A stretch of DNA of 48,007 bases, taken from NCBI GenBank assembly GCA_027622905.1, contig JAQBVV010000008.1, positions 1 to 48,007 of the forward strand, given 5' to 3'. Each line of letters begins with the position of its first letter. The first letter of the stretch is position 1. Origin of the DNA: Acidobacteriota bacterium (GTDB lineage Bacteria; Acidobacteriota; Vicinamibacteria; Vicinamibacterales; UBA2999). Made by a program: the position numbers and the translations under genes. Under the pieces are notes generated by a model. That model searched no databases. It was not told the DNA's origin and was given only the letters and a program-made list of their open reading frames with translations. Positions 18,389-27,306 of this stretch are shown in pieces.

Positions 18389-20431
18389 ATGTCATTCATA
18401 GCCCCGCTCTTCTTTGTCGCGCTCGCCGCCCTGGCGATTCCGGTGCTGATCCACCTGATCCAGCGGGAGAAGAAGCAAATCATCCGCTTTCCGTCGCTGA
18501 TGTTTGTGCAGCGCGTGCCGTACAAGTCGATTCAGCGCCGACGGGTGCATAACTGGCTGCTGCTCCTCGTCCGTATGGCGGCCCTGGCGTTGATCGTGCT
18601 GGCATTCGCGCGCCCCTTCTTCCTAGGGCAGGACCTGGGGGCCGTCGCCGGGGCCGGGGCGAGGGAAGTCGTGATCCTGCTCGATCAGAGCTATAGCCTT
18701 GGATACGCAGATCGATGGGAACGCGCGCAGGCCGCGGCGTCCGAGGCAGTCGATGGCCTTGGGCCGGCTGATCGCGGTTCGGTGGTGCTGTTTTCGTCGG
18801 GCGCGGAGATCGCCCTGCGTTCGGTGGCGGCCGGCGAGCGCCAGCGACTGCGGGCGGCAATCGATGTGGCGGAGACAACCGCCGGGGCCACCCGTTTCGC
18901 GCCGGCGCTGAAGGTGGCGGGCAGCATCCTCGCCGACTCCGCGTTACCGCGTCGTGAGGTCATTCTGATCAGCGACTTCCAGCGTGGCGGGTGGCGCGGC
19001 GAGGAGGGCGCGAGTCTCCCGGAGGGTGCCACGGTGACCCCGGTGCCGATCGCAGGCGGCGCCGACGCGCCCAACGTGGCGGTGAATGCGGTCTCGCTGG
19101 CTCGCTCGACGTTCTCCAATCAAGAGCGCGTGGCCGTGAGTGCCGTCGTCGTCAATCGCAGTGCCGAGCCACTCGCAGGCGGGCAACTCGCCCTTGAGAT
19201 CGATGGACGATCGATCCAGACCGAAGCGCTCGACGTTGCGGCGGGGAGTTCGGCGTCGGTCACCTTCGCGCCTGTCACGATCGCGGGGCGCTTCCTGCGC
19301 GGGAGCGTGCGGGCGACTCCGGACGCGCTGGATGCCGACAACGTGTTTCACTTCGTGGTGTCCCCAGTGGTACCGGTCCAGGTCGTGGTCGTTGACCGTG
19401 GCGGCACCGGGAGCGCGGCGTTGTACCTGACGCGTGCGCTGGCGATCGGTGATGCGCCGCGTTTCGAGACCACCGTTCGCCAGCCGGATGCGCTGTCGGA
19501 CGCGGATCTGCGCGGGGCGTCGGTTGTGGTGATCAACGATGTCGCCGTGTCAGCGGCGCTCGGCCGGCGTCTGGCGCGCTTTGTCGAGTCGGGAGGCGGC
19601 CTGCTCGTGGCGCTTGGGCCTCGAGCCGCGTGGCCACAGGGTGTCGATATCCTTCCGGCCGCACTTCGCGAGCGGGTCGATCGCACGCGCGACGACGCGG
19701 CGCGCATCGGCGCGCTCGAGTACGGCCACTCCGTGTTCGAGCCGTTTCGTGCGCCGCGGAGCGGAGACTTTTCCGCCGCGCGGATCTACGGCTATCGGGC
19801 TGTCGAGACTGACCCGTCTGCGCAGATCCTGGCGCGGTTCGACGCGGGTGCGCCGGCGCTGCTCGAGCGGCAGGTGGGTGCGGGTCGTGTGCTGCTGTGG
19901 ACGTCCACGCTTGACCTGTCGTGGAGCGACCTGCCCCTGAAGCCGGTGTTTCTTCCATTCATCCATCAGGCGGCGCGCCAGCTATCGGCGTATGCCGAGT
20001 CGCCGCCGTGGTTGACGGTTGGCCAGGTCATGGACGCCTCGTTCGGCGAATCGACGTTATCGCTGGGTGGCGCGGTCGTGTTGACGCCGTCAGGGCGGCA
20101 GGTACCCCTCGATGAGGAGGGGGCGGACGTCCTGGAGTTGTCCGAAAGCGGGTTCTACGAACTGCGTACCGGGGAGAGCGACAGCGTGGCGACCGTCGTG
20201 GCCAGCAACGTCGATTCAGTCGAATCCGATCTCACGGCCATGGATCCGCAGGATATCGTCGCCGCGGCGACAGCCGGCGCGGGCGAAGGCGCTCGATCCG
20301 CCGCCGCGGGGGGGGCGCCGCCACCGGAGGCACAGGAGCAGTCACAGCGACTGTGGTGGTATCTGCTGTGTTTCGGCATCGTGCTGCTGGGGGCCGACAC
20401 GCTGATATCGAATCGGATGTCGAAAGCCTAG
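18389..20431 (+). CDS. BatA-like N-terminal double-TM + VWA protein
   Basis: MSFIAPLFFVALAALAIPVLIHLIQREKKQIIRFPSLMFV typical BatA N-term; VVILLDQSYSLGY (DxSxS); C-terminal TM. Confidence 0.92.
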   Translation: MSFIAPLFFVALAALAIPVLIHLIQREKKQIIRFPSLMFVQRVPYKSIQRRRVHNWLLLLVRMAALALIVLAFARPFFLGQDLGAVAGAGAREVVILLDQSYSLGYADRWERAQAAASEAVDGLGPADRGSVVLFSSGAEIALRSVAAGERQRLRAAIDVAETTAGATRFAPALKVAGSILADSALPRREVILISDFQRGGWRGEEGASLPEGATVTPVPIAGGADAPNVAVNAVSLARSTFSNQERVAVSAVVVNRSAEPLAGGQLALEIDGRSIQTEALDVAAGSSASVTFAPVTIAGRFLRGSVRATPDALDADNVFHFVVSPVVPVQVVVVDRGGTGSAALYLTRALAIGDAPRFETTVRQPDALSDADLRGASVVVINDVAVSAALGRRLARFVESGGGLLVALGPRAAWPQGVDILPAALRERVDRTRDDAARIGALEYGHSVFEPFRAPRSGDFSAARIYGYRAVETDPSAQILARFDAGAPALLERQVGAGRVLLWTSTLDLSWSDLPLKPVFLPFIHQAARQLSAYAESPPWLTVGQVMDASFGESTLSLGGAVVLTPSGRQVPLDEEGADVLELSESGFYELRTGESDSVATVVASNVDSVESDLTAMDPQDIVAAATAGAGEGARSAAAGGAPPPEAQEQSQRLWWYLLCFGIVLLGADTLISNRMSKA

Positions 20432-20533
20432 AGCGTTTTTCGATTTGGTGTAGACCGAAAAACGCGGGAAAGCGCTTTTCGAAAAGGTCTGGCCACTGCG
20501 AGAAGCCCCAGATCGAAACGAAAAGCGCCCTAG
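20428..20533. repeat. MITE/REP-like palindromic element with imperfect 15-bp terminal inverted repeats
   Basis: ctagagcgtttttcg (20428-20442) vs reverse complement of cgaaaagcgccctag (20519-20533), 13/15 identical; internal perfect 10-bp IRs gcgtttttcg(20433-20442)/cgaaaaacgc(20456-20465) and gcgcttttcg(20472-20481)/cgaaaagcgc(20519-20528). Confidence 0.6.
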
Positions 20534-20757
20534 GCACATTGACGAGCGCGGGGCGGGGGCGACAGTCCTCTGCTGGCCGCAGGGGGCGGCGATCACATAC
20601 CAGTGGAGGTGAAATCCGCGCTAGGTGCCCACACCGCGTTGGGCGTATTCTGAGGGCTAGCGGGTCTCGTGCGTGGGGACCGCTTGAGCGAGGTCGGGCA
20701 CCGAGGGCCGGGCGAGCATGTCGCTTTGGTTTCGGCGCCATTCCGCGAGAGGGCTAG

Positions 20758-23700
20758 ATGCTCGATAACTTCGACGATCTGCAGCAAACCGCCACGACCA
20801 ATCCCGGTATCACCCGCCTCGTCAGCGACGTACGCAAGCGCTGGCGTTTCAAGCTGGCGCTGCGCGGCGTCGCGCGGATCGTCGGTGTCGCGGTCGGCCT
20901 GTTCGTCGTGGCCGCCTACGCGATGGAATGGGCGAGATTCTCTCCGGCGGCGATCATGACCGCGCGGATCGCGCTGGCAGCCGCGGTGCTGGGCTCGGTG
21001 TGGATGTTCCTGGTACGACCGCTCAGGCGGCGCGTCACCGACGAGCAGGTTGCGCTGTATCTCGAGGAGCATGAGCCCTCGTTGCAGACGCGACTGGTGA
21101 GCGCCGTTGAGGCGAGCCAGACCGGCGGCGCGTCGGAATCGCCGGCGCTGGTCCGGCGTCTCGTGGAGCAGGCGCTCGAGGCATGCGCGTTGACCGGCGT
21201 GGTGCGCCGCACGGAAGACGCGCCGCTCAAACGCTGGGGCGTGTTGCTGGGCGGCGTTGCGGCTGCCGGCATCTTGATCGTGCTGTTTGGACCCGCGTTC
21301 ATGCGAAACGCGCTGTCTGCGATCTTGCTCGTGCAGCGAAGTGTCGAGGCGGCGGCGCCGTATCGGATTGCCGTGCTACCCGGCGATGCGGTCGTGCCGC
21401 GGGGAGCGGATCAAACCATCAGCGCCACCCTGAGTGGTTTCGCGTCGGAGGACGCCTCGGTCATGCTCCGGCGCGCGCCGACGGAGCCGTACGAAGAGAT
21501 GCCCCTCGTGCTGGGCGAGGATGGTCAGTACGAAGGTATCGTCTTCGACGTCGACGCGCCTCTCGAGTATTTCGTCGAGGCGGATGGCGTGCGTTCTTCG
21601 GTGTACACGCTGACGGTCATCGAAGCGCCATACGTCGAGCGGGTCGAGCTGGAGTATCACTTCCCGGCGTATACCGGCCTTGATCCGCAGACGATCGAGA
21701 ACGGCGGCGACATCGCGGTGTTGCAGGGGACCGAAGTCCGGCTTCGGGTGTTCTCGACAATGACGACGCCCGGAGGGAGGGTCGCGCTGAACGAGGAGGA
21801 CTCCGCCGCGCTGACGGCCCAGCCCGACGGTTCGCTGACGGCGGCCTTCACGGCCGATCGCGATGGATTTTACCGGATCGAGCTCGATGCGCCGACCGGG
21901 GAGCGGACGGCGGCGTCCCCGCAGTACACCATCGATGTGCTGACCGACCAGCCGCCGATCGTCTCGTTCGCCAGACCCGGCCGTGACACGTCGGCGTCGT
22001 CCATCGAAGAGGTGTACGTCGAGGCGCAGGCGGAGGACGACTTCGGGGTTCGCGATCTTGAGCTGGTGTACTCGGTCAATGGCGGGCCGGAGCAGACCGT
22101 GACGTTGTTTGGCGGTCGCACGCGCCTGCCAGAAGTCACCGCCGGACACACGTTCTATATCGAGGAGCTCGGCGTGGAGCCCGGTGACTCGGTGTCGTAT
22201 TACGCCCGCGCCCGCGACGATTCAGCAGGGGACCGCGAACCGGTCTCGAGCGACCTGTATTTCCTCCGTATTCGCCCCTTCCAGCGCGATTTCCGTCAGG
22301 CGCAGTCCCAGGGTGGCGGAGGTGGTGGCGGTGGTGGCGGAGGCGGACAGGTCGAAGCGCTGTCCGAGCAGCAGCGGCAGATTATTTCCGCCACGTTCAA
22401 CATCCAGCGCGATCGTCGCAACACGTCAGCGGAGGGTCTGCGCGAAAGCACGACCGTCGTCAGTCTGTCCCAGTCGAGGCTGCGCGAGCAGGTCGAGGGG
22501 CTGCTGACCCGCATGAACAGCCAGCTCATCGAGCGCGATCCTGCCTTCGAGACGATCGCGGCACTGCTTCCCCAGGCGGTCGAGGCGATGGCCGAGGCGG
22601 AAGGCCGGCTCTCGGCGGCGAGTCCGGATACGGCGCTGCCGCCAGAGCATCGCGCGTTGCAGATCTTGCAGAAAGCTGAAGAAGAGTACGAGATGCAGAT
22701 CAGCGCCCAGCAGGGCGGTGGCGGTGGTGGCGGCGGGAGCGCGCAGCAGCAGGAGCTTGCCGAGATCTTTGATCAGGAACTCGAGAACATGGCCAGCCGC
22801 TACGAGACCGCCAACCAGGCGCGGCAACAGAATGCCGACCGGGAGGTCGACGAGCTGCTGGAAAAGCTGAAGGAGCTCGCGCGTCGCCAGGAGCAGGAAG
22901 CCGCGCGGCAGCAGCTTCGGAACATGGGGCAGACCGGCGGCAGTGCCGGCAACGCGGCGCAGCAACGGGCGCTGGCCGAGCAGGCAGAGGAGGCGGCTCG
23001 ACGACTGGAGCGCCTGGCCCGTGAGGAGAACCGTCCCGACCTCCAGGAGGCCGCGCGACAGATGCAGCAGGCGGCCGACGCCATGCGCCGAGCGGCCGCT
23101 GGCGGTGACGGCAATGCGGCGGCGCAGGCTGCCGCCGCCCTTGAGCGGCTGCGGGACACCGAACGCCAGCTGCAGGAGAATCAGGCCGGTCGTGCCGAGC
23201 GGGATGTCGCCGACGCGATCCGCCAGGCTGACGACATTGCCCGGCGTCAGGAGGACGTGGGCGGCGACGCTCGCGCGCTGGCCGAGGTGGCCAACTCCGC
23301 TGAACGTCGTGAGCAGGCTCAGCGCGTGAACGACCAGAAGAGTGATCTGGAGGCGCGACTGAACGCACTGGAGCAGCAGCTCGATCGCGCGGCCCGAGAC
23401 GCGAGTGGCACCGAAGCTGCGGCGTCACGCAGGATGGCCGAAGCGGCGGGTTCGATTCGCGACAATCGTCTCGGCGACAAGCTGCGCTATTCCCAGAACC
23501 TGGTCAACCGAGGCTCGCCACCGCAGTCAGTGAACGCCGCCGAGAACGACATTGCCAGCGGAATCGACGAGATGCGAGACCGGCTGCGGGAGGCGGCCAG
23601 CGCGCTCGGTCAGGGCAACGAGAACGCCAACCGGATGGAGAACGCGCTCGAACGGGCTCGGCGTCTGGCGCGGGCGGCAGAATCGCTCCAGGAGCGCACG

Positions 23701-24351
23701 CGTGAGCGCGCGCAGCGTCAGGCTGAGCAGGGCCAGCAGGCTGAGGGACAGCAAGGACAGCAAGGACAGCAAGGACAGCAAGGACAGCAAGGACAGCAAG
23801 GCCAGGGGCAGCAGGGCGAAGGGCAGGGTCAAGGGCAAGGGCAAGGCGAAGGTCAGGGACAAGGTCAAGGCCAGGGACAGCAGGCGGGCCAGGGTGGTGG
23901 GGGCGGCGCCGACGGTCAGCAGGCCGGCGGAGGCAACGCCGATGGAGGCGCCCGCGGCGGCTACGGAGGCGGCGGATGGGGTTGGGGCCAGGGTTGGCAA
24001 CTGACAGACGAGGACATACGACAGTTGCGCGGCGAGGCGCGCCAGTGGGCGGGTGAGGCACAAGCGCTGCGAGGTGAGCTTGCCGCCGAGAGCGTGGACC
24101 CGCGCGAGCTTGACGAGATTCTCGGCGCGCTGCGAGAGCTGGACGATCCCCGCGTCTACCAGGACGTCTCCGAGCTTCAGCGCTTGCAGTCGCTTGTCGC
24201 CGAAGGTCTGAAGCGATTCGAGTTCGGCCTGTGGCGTCAGTCGGAGGCCGACGCCAACACGATCGTGTTGTCCGGCTCCGACGAGGTTCCGGAGGAGTTT
24301 CGTCAGTTGGTGCAGGAGTACTACAGGTCTCTCGCCAGGACTCCAAAATGA
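20758..24351 (+). CDS. Large DUF4175-like membrane protein with coiled-coil and Gln/Gly-rich repeat C-terminal half
   Basis: 1197 aa; N-terminal TM segments, Ig-like extracellular region, polyGly tracts, long Gln/Glu/Arg/Ala-rich coiled coil, GQQ/GQG repeats. Confidence 0.85.
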   Translation: MLDNFDDLQQTATTNPGITRLVSDVRKRWRFKLALRGVARIVGVAVGLFVVAAYAMEWARFSPAAIMTARIALAAAVLGSVWMFLVRPLRRRVTDEQVALYLEEHEPSLQTRLVSAVEASQTGGASESPALVRRLVEQALEACALTGVVRRTEDAPLKRWGVLLGGVAAAGILIVLFGPAFMRNALSAILLVQRSVEAAAPYRIAVLPGDAVVPRGADQTISATLSGFASEDASVMLRRAPTEPYEEMPLVLGEDGQYEGIVFDVDAPLEYFVEADGVRSSVYTLTVIEAPYVERVELEYHFPAYTGLDPQTIENGGDIAVLQGTEVRLRVFSTMTTPGGRVALNEEDSAALTAQPDGSLTAAFTADRDGFYRIELDAPTGERTAASPQYTIDVLTDQPPIVSFARPGRDTSASSIEEVYVEAQAEDDFGVRDLELVYSVNGGPEQTVTLFGGRTRLPEVTAGHTFYIEELGVEPGDSVSYYARARDDSAGDREPVSSDLYFLRIRPFQRDFRQAQSQGGGGGGGGGGGGQVEALSEQQRQIISATFNIQRDRRNTSAEGLRESTTVVSLSQSRLREQVEGLLTRMNSQLIERDPAFETIAALLPQAVEAMAEAEGRLSAASPDTALPPEHRALQILQKAEEEYEMQISAQQGGGGGGGGSAQQQELAEIFDQELENMASRYETANQARQQNADREVDELLEKLKELARRQEQEAARQQLRNMGQTGGSAGNAAQQRALAEQAEEAARRLERLAREENRPDLQEAARQMQQAADAMRRAAAGGDGNAAAQAAAALERLRDTERQLQENQAGRAERDVADAIRQADDIARRQEDVGGDARALAEVANSAERREQAQRVNDQKSDLEARLNALEQQLDRAARDASGTEAAASRRMAEAAGSIRDNRLGDKLRYSQNLVNRGSPPQSVNAAENDIASGIDEMRDRLREAASALGQGNENANRMENALERARRLARAAESLQERTRERAQRQAEQGQQAEGQQGQQGQQGQQGQQGQQGQGQQGEGQGQGQGQGEGQGQGQGQGQQAGQGGGGGADGQQAGGGNADGGARGGYGGGGWGWGQGWQLTDEDIRQLRGEARQWAGEAQALRGELAAESVDPRELDEILGALRELDDPRVYQDVSELQRLQSLVAEGLKRFEFGLWRQSEADANTIVLSGSDEVPEEFRQLVQEYYRSLARTPK
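23746..23799 (+). repeat. 9-bp coding tandem repeat (ggacagcaa x6) encoding Gly-Gln-Gln, followed by degenerate GQ/GEG repeats to ~23890
   Basis: Six perfect consecutive copies read directly. Confidence 0.93.
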
Positions 24352-25169
24352 AGTCGGCGTCGGTCGCGCTCGTGCTGGCGCTGTGCGTCGCGAGCGTGGC
24401 GTCGGCTCAGTTCGGTCGCCGTGGTGGCGGGAACGGGCGGTATCCCCCGAAGTTTGCCAACGCCGACAGCTTTGGCAAGGGGTTCAACTTCTGCCGCGGC
24501 GTGTACACCAGCGGCCACAGGGAGCCCGGTGGGCAGGGTTGGTCGACTGACTACCCCGACGCAGAGCGCAACTTTTCCACGCGCCTCTCGGAAATCACGA
24601 AGACCCGCGTCAGCATGGACTCTCGCGGCCAGCCTGACCACCTGGTGGTGCGGTTGACGGAAGACGCGCTGTATCAGTGTCCGTACCTCCACATGGAGGA
24701 CGTGGGTACGGCCGTGCTGGACGAGGCGGAAGTGCTCGGCTTGCGTGCGTTCCTGCTCAAGGGTGGGTTTCTCTGGGTCGATGATTACTGGGGCAGCTAC
24801 GCGGAGTACAGCTGGCTCGATCAGCTTTCCCGCGTGCTCCCTCGCTCCGAGTACCCCGTCCTCGATTTGTCATGGGATCACCCGATTTTCAAGACGATGT
24901 TCGAGGTGACGTCGCTGCCGCAGATACCCTCGATCCAGTTCTGGCGCACGAGTCGAGGCGGCACATCTGAACGAGGCTCTGACAGCGCCACGGCGACGAT
25001 TCAGGGTATTGCCGATCGGCATGGAAACCTGATGGTGGTGATGACGCACAACACTGATATCTCGGATGCCTGGGAGCGAGAAGGGGAAGACCCGAGGTTT
25101 TTCTACAAGTTTTCGCCGGACGGATACGCCGTGGGCATCAATGTCATCCTGTACGCGTTGACCCATTGA
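24348..25169 (+). CDS. DUF4159 protein (secreted), copy 1
   Basis: ATGA overlap with upstream gene; signal peptide MKSASVALVLALCVASVASAQ; ALRAFLLKGGFLWVDDYWG-type core. Confidence 0.88.
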   Translation: MKSASVALVLALCVASVASAQFGRRGGGNGRYPPKFANADSFGKGFNFCRGVYTSGHREPGGQGWSTDYPDAERNFSTRLSEITKTRVSMDSRGQPDHLVVRLTEDALYQCPYLHMEDVGTAVLDEAEVLGLRAFLLKGGFLWVDDYWGSYAEYSWLDQLSRVLPRSEYPVLDLSWDHPIFKTMFEVTSLPQIPSIQFWRTSRGGTSERGSDSATATIQGIADRHGNLMVVMTHNTDISDAWEREGEDPRFFYKFSPDGYAVGINVILYALTH

Positions 25170-25176
25170 GTCCGTG

Positions 25177-25944
25177 ATGCGTCAGAGACCCGCCGTCGCT
25201 GGTTTACTGCTTCTCGTCCTGCTGGTGCCGCTGGTGGCCTCCGGGCAGGGTCGGCGTTCACTGCGCCAGGCTGATGTGGCCGTCGACTACGACAGCCACT
25301 TCGCGTTCACCAGGATTCGGTACGGTGCCGGCCGCGAGGGGCTTGCCAGAGGGTTCTTCGGCGGGAGCAACGCCTGGGCCCATGACTATCCGGTCGCAGA
25401 TCGAAACCTGGCGGCCATTCTCGACTACATCACCAACATGAGAGTCCGGCTCGACGGCAGCAATATCCTCGATCTCGACGACCCACGAATCTTCGAGAAT
25501 CCGATTCTCTACATGTCGGAGCCGGGTTACTGGGTGACCAACGACGGCGAAGCCGAGTCTCTTCGCGCCTACCTGCTCAAAGGCGGGTTCATCATCTTCG
25601 ACGACTTCGAGGGAGATGGGCACTGGCGGAACCTGGTGGCCCAGATGAACCGGGCGCTTCCAGGCCACCACTTCATTCACCTCGATGTGAGCCATCCGAT
25701 CTTCCAGACCTTCTTCGGCATCAGGCATCTCAATATTCCGCATCCGACGGTCAACGTGCCGCCGGATTACTTCGCGATCTTCGAGAACAACGATCCCTCC
25801 GGGCGGATGCTGGCGCTGGCCAACTGGAACAACGATCTCGGCGACTACTGGGAGTGGTCGGCTGAAGGCTTGTACGGCGACGATCCCACGAATGATGCCT
25901 ACCGTCTCGGTGTGAACTACATCGTGTACGCGATGACGCACTGA
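25177..25944 (+). CDS. DUF4159 protein (secreted), copy 2
   Basis: Signal peptide; SLRAYLLKGGFIIFDDFEG, LDVSHPIFQTFFGI, YRLGVNYIVYAMTH parallel to copy 1 (INVILYALTH). Confidence 0.88.
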   Translation: MRQRPAVAGLLLLVLLVPLVASGQGRRSLRQADVAVDYDSHFAFTRIRYGAGREGLARGFFGGSNAWAHDYPVADRNLAAILDYITNMRVRLDGSNILDLDDPRIFENPILYMSEPGYWVTNDGEAESLRAYLLKGGFIIFDDFEGDGHWRNLVAQMNRALPGHHFIHLDVSHPIFQTFFGIRHLNIPHPTVNVPPDYFAIFENNDPSGRMLALANWNNDLGDYWEWSAEGLYGDDPTNDAYRLGVNYIVYAMTH

Positions 25945-25982
25945 TCAAGCGGGCGCGCGCGCGCCGCACTATATGATGGTGC

Positions 25983-27287
25983 ATGCCATTTTCGTCTTTC
26001 AACTTGCATCCGGCGCTCCTCAAAGCTGTCAAGGAACTCGGCTTCGTCCGGCCGACGCCCATCCAGGCAGACGCGATTCCTCCCGGCATGGAGGGGCGCG
26101 ACGTGCTCGCCTGCGCGCAGACCGGGAGCGGAAAGACGGCGGCGTTTCTCCTGCCGATGATCCATGGGCTCATCGACCGATCCAGGCGGACCACGCGTGG
26201 ACTGGTGCTGACGCCCACTCGTGAACTCGCAGCCCAGATTCTCGAGGATCTCAACGCCCTTGCCGTGCATACGCCGGTGACGGGAGCGGCGGTGTACGGC
26301 GGCGTCGGTATGGGGCCACAGGAGCACGCGTTTCGCAGTGGCGTCGACGTGATCGTCGCGACACCAGGGCGGTTGCTCGATCATTTTCGGTCGGCATACG
26401 CCAAGCTGGAGGGTATCGAGTACCTGGTGCTTGACGAGGCGGATCGAATGCTCGACATGGGTTTTCTGCCTGATATCCGGCGCGTGCTGCGTCACATTCC
26501 GACGCGTCGCCAGACCATGTTCTTCAGCGCGACGATGCCTCCGCTCATTGGAAAGCTGGCTGCGGAGATGCTGAAGGAACCGGCGCTCATCAATCAGCAG
26601 CGCCGATCGGCGCCGGCCATCGGTATCACGCAGGCGGTGTACCCGGTGGCGCAGGATCTCAAGGGGCAGCTGCTCGTGCGACTTCTCGAAGGCGAGGTGC
26701 TTCGGGAGGCGCTGGTGTTTACGCGCACCAAGCACCGGGCAAACAGACTGGCCGATCTGCTCGTGCGGCATCAGATCAACGCGGCACGGATACACGGCAA
26801 CCGCTCGCAGGCCCAGCGGACGGAGGCGCTCGCGGGGTTCAAGGCCGGGAAGTATCGGGTGTTGGTGGCGACCGACATCGCCGCGCGCGGGATCGATGTC
26901 GAGGCGCTCAGCCACGTGGTGAATTTCGATGTGCCGCTGGTACCCGAGGACTACATCCATCGTGTCGGCCGCACGGGGCGCGCTGACCTGACCGGCGATG
27001 CATTCACCTTTGTCGCCCCTGAAGAGGAAGGGAATCTCAAGGCGATCGAGCGCGCGATCAGCAGGGCGCTGCCTCGGGTGACGTTGCCGGACTTCGACTA
27101 CCGTGCGCGACCACAGAGCAAACTCGAGGTGCCGCTGGCCGAGCGAATCGCGGAGATCCGGGCACGCAAGAGCCAGGAGCGTCAGCGGGCCAAGGTCAAG
27201 GCCGCGCGGCGCGGGCCGCAGGGTGGAGGACGAGCCACTGCGTCTCCTCGCCGATCTCCGGGCCCAGGCGGCCGCCGCCGTTCCTGA
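25983..27287 (+). CDS. DEAD-box ATP-dependent RNA helicase (RhlE-like)
   Basis: ACAQTGSGKTAAFLLP, VLTPTRELAAQI, VLDEADRMLDMGF, FFSATMP, ATDIAARGIDV, HRVGRTGRA. Confidence 0.95.
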   Translation: MPFSSFNLHPALLKAVKELGFVRPTPIQADAIPPGMEGRDVLACAQTGSGKTAAFLLPMIHGLIDRSRRTTRGLVLTPTRELAAQILEDLNALAVHTPVTGAAVYGGVGMGPQEHAFRSGVDVIVATPGRLLDHFRSAYAKLEGIEYLVLDEADRMLDMGFLPDIRRVLRHIPTRRQTMFFSATMPPLIGKLAAEMLKEPALINQQRRSAPAIGITQAVYPVAQDLKGQLLVRLLEGEVLREALVFTRTKHRANRLADLLVRHQINAARIHGNRSQAQRTEALAGFKAGKYRVLVATDIAARGIDVEALSHVVNFDVPLVPEDYIHRVGRTGRADLTGDAFTFVAPEEEGNLKAIERAISRALPRVTLPDFDYRARPQSKLEVPLAERIAEIRARKSQERQRAKVKAARRGPQGGGRATASPRRSPGPGGRRRS

Positions 27288-27306
27288 GGCAGGATAAGAT
27301 CGGACC

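Noticed and set aside
20609-20623. 15-mer gaaatccgcgctagg shared with 38906-38920
   Set aside because: A shared 15-mer is expected about once by chance in a 48-kb window; no further similarity around it.
23746-23890. Possible CRISPR-like repeat
   Set aside because: Short 9-bp in-frame coding tandem repeat without spacers; no cas genes nearby.
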